A DNA stretch of 64,000 bases from JAJAZB01 sp964244295 (GTDB taxonomy: Bacteria; Bacteroidota; Bacteroidia; Cytophagales; Spirosomataceae). The first letter of the stretch is position 1. Each line of letters starts with the position of its first letter. The position numbers and the translations under genes were made by a program. The notes under the pieces were generated by a model that searched no databases, was not told the DNA's origin, and saw nothing but the letters and a program-made list of their open reading frames with translations. The stretch spans positions 44,280 through 108,279 of the forward strand of contig CAXTIG010000020.1 of assembly GCA_964244295.1 (NCBI GenBank), read 5' to 3'. This document shows positions 26,555 to 35,022 of this stretch, piece after piece.

Positions 26555-26755
26555 ATGGAACTGCTTTCAATTTTTGCCATTCTGGGTTTGGGTGGATCGG
26601 AAATCGCCCTCATCATGTTCGCCCTGCTGCTGCTCTTCGGAGCCAAGAAAATTCCCGAACTGGCGCGGGGTCTGGGCAAAGGCATCCGCGAGTTCAAGGA
26701 CGCCACCAGCGACGTTAAAAAAGAAATCGACCGTAGCCTCGACGAAACGAAATAA
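26555..26755 (+). CDS. tatA: Sec-independent (twin-arginine) translocase subunit TatA/E
   Basis: This 66-residue protein has the TatA plan. A single N-terminal helix (EIALIMFALLLLFGAKKIPE) contains the FGAKKIPEL hinge, followed by an amphipathic helix (ARGLGKGIREFKDAT) and a charged tail. It would form the pore-like part of the Tat system that exports folded proteins. No tatC is in the window. A short intrinsic terminator follows, so it is probably monocistronic. Confidence 0.95.
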   Translation: MELLSIFAILGLGGSEIALIMFALLLLFGAKKIPELARGLGKGIREFKDATSDVKKEIDRSLDETK

Positions 26756-26780
26756 GTTCGCCGACGTTGCGACACACATC

Positions 26781-26814
26781 GGGGCACGGTCGCAAGGCCG
26801 CGCCCCCTTTTTTG
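26781..26814 (+). terminator. Intrinsic terminator after tatA
   Basis: GGGGCACGG pairs with the GC-rich complement CCGCGCCCC (with a bulge), and a T-run (CTTTTTTGTTT) follows. It lies 25 bases after the tatA stop. Confidence 0.7.
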
Positions 26815-26819
26815 TTTAA

Positions 26820-26881
26820 GGTTTTCGGTTCACGGTTTTTGGTTGAAATGCATTTTAACCAAAAACCACAAACCGAAAACC
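26820..26881. repeat. GGTTTTCGGTT/AACCGAAAACC imperfect inverted repeat
   Basis: GGTTTTCGGTTCACGGTTTT on the left pairs with CAAAAACCACAAACCGAAAA on the right around GAAATGCATTTT. The only in-frame ATG upstream of gatA lies at its loop, which argues against that ATG as the real start. Confidence 0.75.
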
Positions 26882-26901
26882 ACAAACCGCACTCCCCCCG
26901 T

Positions 26902-28341
26902 TTGAACCCGTACCGCTCGTTCGCCCCCCTACAGGACGACCTCCGGAATGGTCGCATCTCGTGCCGCCACTTGGTGGAGCACTACCTGCACCGCATCGAA
27001 TCGCAGGCTCACCTCAACGCCTTCGTGGCCGTCTACGCCGACGAGGCCCGCCGCCGCGCCGCCGAAATCGACCAGAAAATTGCCAATGGCACCGCAGGAC
27101 GTTTGGCCGGCATGGTGCTGGGTATCAAAGATTTGCTCTGCTACGCCGACCACGGGGTGCAGGGCGGCAGCCGCATTCTTGACGGGTTCACCGCTCAATT
27201 TACCGCCACCGCCGTGCAGCGCCTGCTCGACGAAGACGCCATCGTCATCGGGCGGCAAAACTGCGACGAGTTCGGGATGGGTTCGGCCAACGAAAATTCC
27301 GCCTTTGGCCCCGTCCGCAACGCCGCCGACCCCAGCCGGGTACCCGGCGGCTCGTCGGGTGGTTCGGCGGTGGCCGTGCAGGCCGATCTTTGCTTTGCTT
27401 CCCTGGGTACCGACACGGGCGGCTCGGTGCGCCAACCCGCCGCCTTCTGCGGAGTAGTGGGGTTGAAACCCACCTACGGGCGCGTCTCGCGCTGGGGACT
27501 GCTGGCCTACGCCTCTTCCTTCGATACCATCGGGCCGATTACCCGCAGCGTGGACGACGCCGCGCTGCTGCTCGAAATCATGGCCGGTTCCGACGAGTGG
27601 GACGCCACCGCCTCACCCCGGCCCGTTCCGGCGTATTCGCAACTTTCCGACGAAGAAAAACCCCTGAAAATCGGCTACCTGCGCGAAGCCCTCGACGGCG
27701 ACGGCGTGGACGAAGCCATTCAGGAACGCCTGCGCGACACCATCGAATTCCTGCGCGAGGAGGGCCACACGGTCGAGCCGGTGGCGTTGAAGCTCGCAAA
27801 ATACCTGCTCCCGACCTACTACATCCTCACCACCGCCGAGGTGAGTTCCAACCTGAGTCGCTACGACGGCGTGCGCTACGGCTACCGCAGCCCCGCCGCC
27901 ACCGACCTCGAAAGTTTGTACAAAAAATCGCGGGGTGAGGGCTTCGGCTCCGAAGCCAAACGCCGCATCATGCTCGGTACCTTCGTGCTGAGCGCCAATT
28001 ATTACGACGCCTACTACACCAAAGCGCAACGGGTTCGTCGTTTGGTACTCGAAGAGACCGAGCGGCTGCTGAGCGAATACGATTTTCTGTTGCACCCCAC
28101 CACACCCACGACGGCCTTCCGGCTGGGCGAAGAACTGACCGACCCGTTGCAACAATTTCTCAACGACGTGTTCACCGTTCAGGCCAATGTCACGGGCCTG
28201 CCCGCCATTTCGGTTCCCGCCGGAACCGACGCCCAGGGCCTGCCCATCGGCTTGCAGATTTTAGGCCGGGCGTTCGGTGAAGGAGAATTGCTGCGGTTTG
28301 CCCGAACTTTACACCACCAACCGACCACCACACCCCTTTAA
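26902..28341 (+). CDS. gatA: Asp/Glu-tRNA(Asn/Gln) amidotransferase subunit A
   Basis: This is the amidase-signature subunit that supplies ammonia from glutamine to misacylated Glu-tRNA(Gln) or Asp-tRNA(Asn). The Ser-cisSer-Lys triad is visible. The lysine is in MVLGIKDLLC. The serines are in PGGSSGGSAVAVQ and in GTDTGGSVRQPAAFCG. I propose the TTG at 26902 (Met-Asn-Pro-Tyr-Arg-Ser-Phe): this gives 479 residues, the usual GatA length, and an N-terminus like that of relatives. The alternative ATG at 26848 adds 18 residues translated from a hairpin repeat. gatB and gatC are not nearby, which is common in this phylum. Confidence 0.94.
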   Translation: MNPYRSFAPLQDDLRNGRISCRHLVEHYLHRIESQAHLNAFVAVYADEARRRAAEIDQKIANGTAGRLAGMVLGIKDLLCYADHGVQGGSRILDGFTAQFTATAVQRLLDEDAIVIGRQNCDEFGMGSANENSAFGPVRNAADPSRVPGGSSGGSAVAVQADLCFASLGTDTGGSVRQPAAFCGVVGLKPTYGRVSRWGLLAYASSFDTIGPITRSVDDAALLLEIMAGSDEWDATASPRPVPAYSQLSDEEKPLKIGYLREALDGDGVDEAIQERLRDTIEFLREEGHTVEPVALKLAKYLLPTYYILTTAEVSSNLSRYDGVRYGYRSPAATDLESLYKKSRGEGFGSEAKRRIMLGTFVLSANYYDAYYTKAQRVRRLVLEETERLLSEYDFLLHPTTPTTAFRLGEELTDPLQQFLNDVFTVQANVTGLPAISVPAGTDAQGLPIGLQILGRAFGEGELLRFARTLHHQPTTTPL

Positions 28342-28344
28342 CCG

Positions 28345-29859
28345 ATGAAGAACGTTCGATTTCTCTTCAGTTGCCTCGCGGTCACGATGGCCGTCGGCGG
28401 AGCCGGGATGCTTTCCGCCGCTGCCCAGGTTCAGTTTCCCGCCGCGACCGCCGTTGGCGACACGGTGCGAGCCTCGACGCTCGACGAACCGGCCACCGAA
28501 ATTCCCCTCATTGCCGACCCCAGCCTCCGCATCGACCCCGACCTGATTCGGGTCCGCATTGGCAAGTTGCAGAAGGAAGTCCCGCTGACTTACAACAGCT
28601 ACACCCACGAGTTTATCGAAACCTTCGCGTTCCGCAAGGCCTACTTCACGAAGGCCATGCTGGAGAAGATGACGACGTATTTTCCCATTTACGAAAAATA
28701 CTTGGCCCAGTACGGCCTGCCCGACGAACTCAAGTACCTCTCGCTCATCGAATCGGGCCTCAACCCCCGCGTGATTTCCTACGCCGGGGCGGGTGGACTC
28801 TGGCAGTTCATGCCCCGCACGGCCCGGCTCGATTTCGGCCTGCGCATGGACGAATACGTGGACGAACGCTTCGATCCCATCAAATCCACCGAGGCGGCCT
28901 GCAAGTATTTCCGGCAGTTGTACCGCATTTTTGGCGATTGGGAAATGGTACTGGCTTCGTACAACAGCGGCCCCGGCACGGTGCGGCGGGCCATCCGGCG
29001 CTCCGGCAACCAGACCGGCTTCTGGGACGTGTACGACAACCTGCCCACCCAAACCCGGGGGTACGTGCCCCAGTACGTGGCAATGCTGTACATGATCAAC
29101 CACGCCGCCGACCACGGTATCCAGCCCGAAGCCATCGAGAACCCAGTGCCTTTCGACACCGTGCACGTCAACGGCTACGCCAACCTGCAACTCTTCGCGG
29201 CGGTGAGCGGGATTCCCTACGAGACCATCCAGAAACTCAACCCGCATATCCTGACCAACGTGCTGCCCGAGCGCACCCGCGATTTTCCGCTGCGCATTCC
29301 GAGCACCAGCTACGCCTACGTGGCCGCCAACCGGCAAGCCATCTTCGACTCGGCGGGCCGCAACCCGTTCAGCCGGGGCATCCAGTACGCCAGCACGGTG
29401 GGCGTGAAGGATTCGACCGAGGTGCGTGAAGTGGCCGAGGTGACAGTGGAAGAAGACGAGGAAGAACCCGTCGTTCGCACCCGCAGCAGCAAGCAGGTGG
29501 TGAAAGTGCGCCGGGGCGAAACCCTGGGCCGCATCGCCGAGCGCCACGGCGTGAGCCTCGCCTCGCTCAAGCAATGGAACCGCCTGGGTCGCCGAGGGAC
29601 GGTGATGGCCGGGCAAAAACTGGTGATTTACCGCAACGCGCCGGAGGTGCAGTACGTGGCCAAGCGGGGCCGCGCCGACCGCAGCAGCGAAATCACAAAG
29701 CGGCTGAAAGCCAAAGCCAAATTCCACACCGTCCGCCGGGGCGACACCCTCTGGAGCATCGCCGAACGCTACAACGGCCTGACCATCAACGAACTCAAAC
29801 GCATGAACCGAATCCGAGGCAACAGCGTGAAGCCAGGGATGAAGATTCGGGTGAGTTGA
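28345..29859 (+). CDS. MltD-type lytic transglycosylase with two LysM domains
   Basis: This is a 504-residue exported murein hydrolase. A signal peptide (about residues 1-27, ending SAAAQ) is followed by an SLT goose-lysozyme-like domain. Its catalytic Glu lies in SLIESGLNPRVISYAGAGGL, with WQFMPRTARLDFGLRMDEYV and VLASYNSGPGTVRRA completing the domain. Two LysM peptidoglycan-binding repeats end the protein (about 395-437, RRGETLGRIAERHGVSLASL; about 458-502, RRGDTLWSIAERYNGLTINE). It starts three bases after the gatA stop, so the two are probably co-transcribed. An intrinsic terminator follows. The enzyme cleaves glycan strands in the periplasm. Confidence 0.95.
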   Translation: MKNVRFLFSCLAVTMAVGGAGMLSAAAQVQFPAATAVGDTVRASTLDEPATEIPLIADPSLRIDPDLIRVRIGKLQKEVPLTYNSYTHEFIETFAFRKAYFTKAMLEKMTTYFPIYEKYLAQYGLPDELKYLSLIESGLNPRVISYAGAGGLWQFMPRTARLDFGLRMDEYVDERFDPIKSTEAACKYFRQLYRIFGDWEMVLASYNSGPGTVRRAIRRSGNQTGFWDVYDNLPTQTRGYVPQYVAMLYMINHAADHGIQPEAIENPVPFDTVHVNGYANLQLFAAVSGIPYETIQKLNPHILTNVLPERTRDFPLRIPSTSYAYVAANRQAIFDSAGRNPFSRGIQYASTVGVKDSTEVREVAEVTVEEDEEEPVVRTRSSKQVVKVRRGETLGRIAERHGVSLASLKQWNRLGRRGTVMAGQKLVIYRNAPEVQYVAKRGRADRSSEITKRLKAKAKFHTVRRGDTLWSIAERYNGLTINELKRMNRIRGNSVKPGMKIRVS

Positions 29860-29884
29860 GGGGTTGAATTTTATTGGAAAGAAA

Positions 29885-29914
29885 AAGCCCCAGCCGGCAG
29901 GTTGGGGCTTTTTT
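29885..29914 (+). terminator. Intrinsic terminator after the lytic transglycosylase
   Basis: AAGCCCCA (29885-29892) pairs with TGGGGCTT (29903-29910), followed by a T-run. It lies 25 bases after the stop codon. Confidence 0.85.
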
Positions 29915-29929
29915 GTTTGAGAAGCCGAC

Positions 29930-30056
29930 GTTTCGGGGGTTTGCGATGGCGGGGAGTTTCCGCACTAAACTTCATTCGGAGAACTGAACTTCCGCCTTCC
30001 ACTAAAGTATCTGCGAATCACGGAACCCCCGCTATCGCGAACCCCATGTTAGCGGT
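29930..30056. repeat. Long imperfect hairpin at the 3' side of the DUF262 gene (recombination-site-like)
   Basis: GGGGGTTTGCGATGGCGGGG (about 29936-29955) pairs, with scattered single mismatches and bulges, with CCCCCGCTATCGCGAACCCC (about 30026-30045). The loop side contains CACTAAACTTCATTCGGAGA. It ends with GTTAGCGGT (30048-30056), the exact inverse of ACCGCTAAC at 31915-31923 beyond the other end of the DUF262 gene. The imperfect single-strand-foldable shape recalls integron attC sites, but consensus R sites are not clear. I treat this as a possible cassette boundary only. Confidence 0.45.
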
Positions 30057-30073
30057 TTGTTCTTGTTCTCTCG

Positions 30074-31858
30074 TCATAGTGAGTGGTAATAATCTTTGAT
30101 TTTTGTTGCCATTAGTTTCCGTCTTAAAGTCAAGAAGTCGTTATAATCGTCAATGCTCATTTGCTGAATTTCTGTCGGCACACAATTCATTTTCAAATTG
30201 TCCAAAAGTTGTTGCTCGCTTGAAAGTCCGCTTACTTGCTGGTTGCCGTTTAACATTTGTGTTTGTACAACTTCAAAATAGTCTTTGGGTGGTTTGTTGC
30301 CAATCTTAATGTTAATTTCCGATTGCATATAAACGTAGTTGGCGATTTGATTGTATTTGCTCCTGTCCAAACCGTTCTTTTTTAAGTAGTCCTTTGGAAA
30401 CAAATGGTGAATATCGCCACGAAGCGAAATTAAGTCGCTAACTAAAACATCTTTTGATAAGAATCCTCTGTCGTTGGCTTTAACTTGTGAAGCCAAAAAA
30501 ACGTGGAAGTATGGACTACTTGCAACTGAAGTATCCAAACTCTGCGGTAATGAAGCGTTCCAAAATGCATCTGATAATTCTCCGTCCTCTTTTTCTTTGA
30601 GATACTCGTCAAATGGTTTTACAGAAATCTGTTTTATGTCAAAGTCAAACGCACTTTCGGGTGAACCCGAATACCGACCTGTCAAGATTGAATAAACTAA
30701 CCAACGCCTAACGTAACTTTCAATTGCAACCGAATTAACGCCCAACTCTTTTAGTTTGAGATAAACGATGTAAGCGAAATTGATTGCGTTTTGCGAACGG
30801 ATAAGTTTTGGTGAAATAAATCCTGCGGATTTGATAACCATCAAAAACCGTTTGAAGTTTGTTTCGTTGATGAAATTGTTTACGCCCGTTTTTAAGGTCT
30901 CAAATGATTGTTCAGCAATTGTATCTTCATAAGTCCGTGTTTCAAAGTTTCTACCTGATAGCAAACTAACCAAGTCAGAAAGTCGTCCTCTGTTGAACTG
31001 CGAAGTAAAAGCAACACGAATTAAGTCGTTGTAGTCAGGGTCGTATAAATCCTCATTTTCTGTTTTGAGCCATTGTAATTTTTGAAAGTAATCCGTCTTT
31101 GCAAAATCTTTGTCGTTGTCAACTATATGTTTGTAAAACTCTGGTGCAATACACAAATGGCAGAAGTAGTCAATTACTTTGCGTAACTCGTTTCCGTTGT
31201 ATTCAGTGTTGGAAGCGATTTTGCTCATCGCAAAATCTGCTTGACTTAAAACAACACCTTTTGAATTTATACGGATGAAAATTTCTGTAACGGTTTCAAT
31301 GTCCAAGTCGGGGGCAAGTTCAATAAGTCCGATTTGTTTTTTGGGAATGTTGACCAAAGTTGAAAAGGCATTTCGAACTTGCTTTTTGTCAACGTCCGGG
31401 TTGAGTTCAAAATATTTTTCAGCTATTTCAAATAGGTCTCCGTTAATTGCATCGGCGATGTCGTGTAGCCAAGTTTTGTCTTTGAGAATTGCAGGGTTTT
31501 GAACTTCAAATCTCTCGTCAAGTGGGTGAAATGCAATTTTAATTTTTACTCGTTCGTAAGTTTTGGTGATTACATATTGTCCGAGTATCGCAGTCGTCAA
31601 AGCAGTTACACGTTGTTGTCCATCAATGAGAATTTTTTTGCCTTCACTTAAACTGCCGTCTTTTAGTCGCACATTAGGATTTCTCCAGGCGATAACGTAA
31701 CCGATTGGATAACCTTGATACAAGCTGTCCATTAAGTCACGAACTTTTGAACTGTCCCAGACGAAAGGTCTTTGAATTTCTGGAATTGCTATTTCTCCTG
31801 AGTTTACCCAAGCTAAAAGGGTCTCAATTAAGTGTTGATTTACTGCGTATTTCTGCAT
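30074..31858 (-). CDS. DUF262/DUF1524 protein, GmrSD-like predicted restriction nuclease
   Basis: This 594-residue protein has an N-terminal DUF262 (ParB/sulfiredoxin-like) domain. It carries the signature IDGQQRVTALTTAI at about residues 79-92, preceded by IPEIQRPFVWDSSKVRDLMD. The C-terminal part has a DUF1524-type HNH-like motif (GDIHHLFPKDYL, about residue 480, then IANYVYMQSEINIKIGN). This GmrS-GmrD fusion layout belongs to type IV restriction and related defence nucleases that cut modified phage DNA, using NTPs. The gene is much richer in A+T than its neighbours and is bounded by inverted repeats, so recent transfer is likely. It stands alone, with no methylase or transposase. The defence role is inferred. 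Confidence 0.85.
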   Translation of the reverse strand: MQKYAVNQHLIETLLAWVNSGEIAIPEIQRPFVWDSSKVRDLMDSLYQGYPIGYVIAWRNPNVRLKDGSLSEGKKILIDGQQRVTALTTAILGQYVITKTYERVKIKIAFHPLDERFEVQNPAILKDKTWLHDIADAINGDLFEIAEKYFELNPDVDKKQVRNAFSTLVNIPKKQIGLIELAPDLDIETVTEIFIRINSKGVVLSQADFAMSKIASNTEYNGNELRKVIDYFCHLCIAPEFYKHIVDNDKDFAKTDYFQKLQWLKTENEDLYDPDYNDLIRVAFTSQFNRGRLSDLVSLLSGRNFETRTYEDTIAEQSFETLKTGVNNFINETNFKRFLMVIKSAGFISPKLIRSQNAINFAYIVYLKLKELGVNSVAIESYVRRWLVYSILTGRYSGSPESAFDFDIKQISVKPFDEYLKEKEDGELSDAFWNASLPQSLDTSVASSPYFHVFLASQVKANDRGFLSKDVLVSDLISLRGDIHHLFPKDYLKKNGLDRSKYNQIANYVYMQSEINIKIGNKPPKDYFEVVQTQMLNGNQQVSGLSSEQQLLDNLKMNCVPTEIQQMSIDDYNDFLTLRRKLMATKIKDYYHSL

Positions 31859-31910
31859 CTGTCGTTTGTATTTTAAGTCGTCTGTTTGTTCGTGGCACGG
31901 TCGCCAATAG

Positions 31911-31973
31911 AATGACCGCTAACAAGTCGATTGCCGCTACTACCTAGCTGTAAAATAGCGACAACCGGTCATT
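31911..31973. repeat. Inverted repeats upstream of the DUF262 gene
   Basis: AATGACCG (31911-31918) is inverted at 31966-31973, and ACCGCTAAC (31915-31923) is the exact inverse of GTTAGCGGT at 30048-30056. TTGCCGCTAC occurs twice in the same stretch (about 31931 and 32016). The 285-base gap up to the collagen-like gene otherwise shows no coding signal. Confidence 0.5.
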
Positions 31974-32143
31974 TGTCCGCAAGGCAATAGCGGTAACTAA
32001 GCTGATATGATTCAGTTGCCGCTACTGCGGTATCCCACCGTCTTTCAGCGTGTACGCGCACTGCAACGCGGATAACTGGTTATTAAAGGGGCTTGCCTTC
32101 AAAAGTGCGCCCGAATCTTCAAAAAAACAACCTGCTTCAAAAC

Positions 32144-32857
32144 CTACCCGTCCAACCCAAACACCCCCCGCACCGCCTCATAATTCCCCCAATCCAGCGT
32201 CGAGCGCCCGGCATTCAGCACGTTAGCAGGCACAACTAACACCCGCACGGCGGTCAGCGTGGTCGTGAGCGGGTGGGCGGCGCTGCTGGATCGGGTGAGT
32301 TGGACGAAGGCCCTGCCTTGTCCATCCACATTCGAGGCAACCGTGTAGGCGAGTACGTTACTGCCCGCAAAAGCCGTCAGGGGTAAGGACTGCCAGGCGT
32401 CGCTGCCGCTGAATTTGGCGTACACGGCCAACAGGCTTTTGTCGAGGGTGGCTTTATCCACGCCCAGCAGCACCAGTGGCGGCGAGGTACCCACGAAGGT
32501 GGGGGCGGTGGTGTCGGCGGGGAGGACGGTGCCGCTGGCAAAACTGAATTGCACCACGTTGGCGTTGCCCGGCGTACCCGCCACGCCCTGCGGCCCAGCG
32601 GGGCCTTGCGCACCGGTGGCACCCGTGGCCCCGGTCGCTCCCGTCGCTCCGGTCGAACCAGTGGGTCCCTGCGAACCCTGCGGTCCAGTTGCTCCGGTAG
32701 GCCCGGCTGGTCCTTGTGGACCGGGGGCTCCCGTCGCGCCAGTGGCTCCGGCAGGCCCGGCGGGACCAATATCCCCTTCGGGGCCGGAACAGGCGTTGAG
32801 GAAAAACAGCGTAATCAGAGCAAGGGACCAATAAAACGAGCGGTGAAACGAGTGCAT
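32144..32857 (-). CDS. Collagen-like triple-helix-repeat lipoprotein
   Basis: This 237-residue protein has a signal sequence (SFYWSLALITLFFL) ending in NAC, a probable lipobox. About 25 uninterrupted Gly-X-Y triplets follow (GPAGPAGATGATGAPGPQGP and similar). The rest is a C-terminal globular domain of about 140 residues that I do not recognise. Bacterial collagen-like proteins form surface rods that present a head domain. Here the stalk is unusually short and rich in Gly-Ala-Thr. Nothing adjacent explains its role. Confidence 0.88.
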   Translation of the reverse strand: MHSFHRSFYWSLALITLFFLNACSGPEGDIGPAGPAGATGATGAPGPQGPAGPTGATGPQGSQGPTGSTGATGATGATGATGAQGPAGPQGVAGTPGNANVVQFSFASGTVLPADTTAPTFVGTSPPLVLLGVDKATLDKSLLAVYAKFSGSDAWQSLPLTAFAGSNVLAYTVASNVDGQGRAFVQLTRSSSAAHPLTTTLTAVRVLVVPANVLNAGRSTLDWGNYEAVRGVFGLDG

Positions 32858-33021
32858 CGGTGGAGCAAATTCGGGTGGGACGATCTCAAAGGCCGGAAGT
32901 TAAGCCTTGCGAACGGTTGCGCCAAACGGGAGGTCAACAAACCCGCCCGGTCATCCAGCGCAGAGCGAAGCGGACGCCGCGCGGGAGAACAGCGGGTTTT
33001 GAAAACGGACAAGCCGACCCG

Positions 33022-34164
33022 TCAATACCGCCCCGTACTCGGATGAAACGTGCGCCAACTGTGCCAGAACTCCTGCGAGGCGGGTACTTTTTTGAGCCCA
33101 CCCGCTGCGCCCCTGCCGTTTAGCGCGTAAGCATGGCCCGGCGCGAGGAGCGAATCGCGGCGCAGGCCGAAGCGGATGGCCGGGTCGGGCCGCTCGAAGG
33201 CGAAGAAACTGGCGCGGTCGGCGGCCAGGGCCAGCACGATGGGTTTGCCGCCGAGCGTGTCGTTGATGATTCGTTCGCGGCGAAGGCGGTTCCAGTCGTA
33301 GGCCTTGTTCTCCCGGCCCACCGTCAGGCCCACCACCCAGGATTTGTCGCGCCAGGAAAGCGAGTCGGTGCCGGTGAGGTCTTTGCGGCTGCTGCCGTTT
33401 TCGTACTTAAAATCCTTGGAATACTTGTCCGAAAAAATCGTGTCCGCCTGCATCACCAAACTGGCCGGATGCAGGTGCAACCAGGCCCGTAAAGTCATTT
33501 GCTGACTCTCCAATTCGGGTAGTAAGGCCCCCGTGCGCGGCCCGACGAGGGCTTCGCCGTTGGCCTGCCGCCACCAACTCCCGGTGGTTTTATCCTCAAA
33601 CATGGCATTGAAATGGTCCATGCCCACGAGCCGGAAGGTTTCGGGTTCGCCGTCGATGAAGGGGCTGAATACCCGCCCCGTGCGGCACACCGTGCAGTAA
33701 CTCACCAGCACGGGCCGGCCGCCCACCGTGTCGCGCACCTGGTGGTGGTAACCGATGAACTGGATGGGGTACGCCTTCGCCTGCCCGTTGAGTTCCACGC
33801 CCACCACGAGGCGGCGCAAATCCACTTTGTTTTGGGCGGCGGGTTTGAGGGTCAGGGTGTTGGGTTGTTGAAACATCGAATCGGCGGCCATTTCAAAATT
33901 CGTGGCGTAGGCCACGCCGCCCACCACGGCGAGCAGACCCGGCACCAGCCATTTTCGCCAGCCCTTCGCCCGCCAGGCCGCGAAAATGCCCGCCAGCGCG
34001 AGCAGTCCGAAGCCAATCCGAAAGGCCCAGCGCCAGGTGTACAGAAAATAGGCCAGGTCGATGCTGCGCATCCGCTGGCTACCGGGCATGGGCATGATGA
34101 AATACACGTTGGCAATTTCAAACAGAATCAGGCCGGTGATGCCGAGGTAAAATAGGAGTTTCAT
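33022..34164 (-). CDS. DUF3179 domain-containing membrane protein
   Basis: This 380-residue protein has three N-terminal hydrophobic helices (LLFYLGITGLILFEIANVYF, FRIGFGLLALAGIFAAW, WLVPGLLAVVGGVAYA) followed by a DUF3179 domain. The diagnostic blocks are VLVSYCTVCRTGRVFSP and FNAMFEDKTTGSWWRQANGE. The two cysteines of YCTVC are conserved in the family and suggest metal or redox chemistry, but the function is unknown. The ATG at 34164 opens the first helix. It lies next to AhpD-like genes, which also use Cys-x-x-Cys pairs, so a shared redox context is possible. Confidence 0.88.
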   Translation of the reverse strand: MKLLFYLGITGLILFEIANVYFIMPMPGSQRMRSIDLAYFLYTWRWAFRIGFGLLALAGIFAAWRAKGWRKWLVPGLLAVVGGVAYATNFEMAADSMFQQPNTLTLKPAAQNKVDLRRLVVGVELNGQAKAYPIQFIGYHHQVRDTVGGRPVLVSYCTVCRTGRVFSPFIDGEPETFRLVGMDHFNAMFEDKTTGSWWRQANGEALVGPRTGALLPELESQQMTLRAWLHLHPASLVMQADTIFSDKYSKDFKYENGSSRKDLTGTDSLSWRDKSWVVGLTVGRENKAYDWNRLRRERIINDTLGGKPIVLALAADRASFFAFERPDPAIRFGLRRDSLLAPGHAYALNGRGAAGGLKKVPASQEFWHSWRTFHPSTGRY

Positions 34165-34192
34165 GGCTATGGATAAAAACAATAACTACGAG

Positions 34193-34273
34193 TGTCACGC
34201 TGAGCGGAGTCGAAGCGCGGTCTCCTTCGACTCCGCTCAGGATGACCGCGCTTCGACTCCGCTCAGCGTGACA
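34193..34273. repeat. 29-bp inverted repeat, TGAGCGGAGTCGAAGCGCGG family
   Basis: Arms 34193-34221 and 34245-34273 are exact complements. The right arm supplies the last residues (Pro-Leu-Ser-Arg) and stop codon of the first AhpD-like gene. It is related to the 39-bp element at 25787-25882. Confidence 0.85.
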
Positions 34274-34826
34274 GTGGGTATGGATTCGCCGCCGCGTACC
34301 CGTTTTCGCAGACCAACGCCGCCCGTTGGCGGTACATTGCCGGGTCGGCGGGTGCCCAGGTAGCGAGGCCGTCGACGTAGCGGTTGAACAGACAAAACGC
34401 GGCGGCAATCAGCACGGTGTCGTGGATTTCGCGGTCGGTCGCACCCAGGGCGCGGGCCGTTTCGACCTGTTCGGTCGTGACGTGCTTGCCGCCTTTCTGC
34501 ACGCTGCCCGCGATGCGGAGCAAGGCTCTGAGTTTTTCCGAAATTGGGGCGGTTTCCAGGTTCTCTTTCACCTGCCGCACGAGACTCCAATCCGCATCAC
34601 CGAGGTGTTGGCTGGCGATGGCTCCGTGAATGCGTTGGCAGAAGGCACAGTCGTTTTCCGACGAAACGTAAGTGGCAATCAGTTCGCGCTCGCCCCGGCT
34701 GAGGGTATTATTTTCCGAAAAAAGCAGTTCGTCCACCAGCAAATTGAGTGCGTAGGCCGTCTCCGGGCGAAAGGCCATCGGCCCGCGAATGCCGGGCAGG
34801 CCGTCGGGCAGTTGAATGTGTGGCAT
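34263..34826 (-). CDS. AhpD-like alkylhydroperoxidase, carboxymuconolactone decarboxylase family (copy 1)
   Basis: This 187-residue all-helical protein has the peroxidase motif SENDCAFCQRIHG (Cys-x-x-Cys then His). It also has the family frame LSRGERELIATYVS before and ALGATDREIHDTVLIAAAFC after. Such proteins reduce peroxides through the paired cysteines, or act as small dehydrogenase-like enzymes. Two related copies lie at 35007-35576 and 41713-42276. The last codons and the stop come from a palindromic repeat, so its C-terminus is probably altered relative to relatives. Confidence 0.9.
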   Translation of the reverse strand: MPHIQLPDGLPGIRGPMAFRPETAYALNLLVDELLFSENNTLSRGERELIATYVSSENDCAFCQRIHGAIASQHLGDADWSLVRQVKENLETAPISEKLRALLRIAGSVQKGGKHVTTEQVETARALGATDREIHDTVLIAAAFCLFNRYVDGLATWAPADPAMYRQRAALVCENGYAAANPYPLSR

Positions 34827-34945
34827 CGGTTGGGTACGTTTGTGAGTGAAAAGATGTCCCCGGCCGCAAGGCGACCGGGGAATGCCGATTAACCTATGAT
34901 TATCTTGGAGGAAGGCGACTCGTGAGGGTCGCCTTCCGGCGTTTT

Positions 34946-35022
34946 ACCCGCAACCCCCTAAAGGGGGCTTTTTCAGTGCTAAGAATTCCAGGCAGGAAAG
35001 CCCCCTTTAGGGGGTTGCGGGT
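34946..35022. repeat. Perfect 26-bp inverted repeat, CCCCTAAAGGGGGCTTT family
   Basis: Arms 34946-34971 and 34997-35022 are exact complements. The loop AAGAATTCCAGGCAGG is the inverse of that in the element at 1331-1430. It contributes the C-terminal Val-Pro-Ala-Thr-Pro and stop of AhpD-like copy 2. Confidence 0.87.

Noticed and set aside
26848..26901. ATG start for gatA
   Set aside because: The added residues are translated from a hairpin repeat and make the protein longer than the family norm.
29930..30056. Firm call of an integron attC site
   Set aside because: The hairpin is suggestive, but consensus R' and R'' sites are not convincing and no integron integrase is present.
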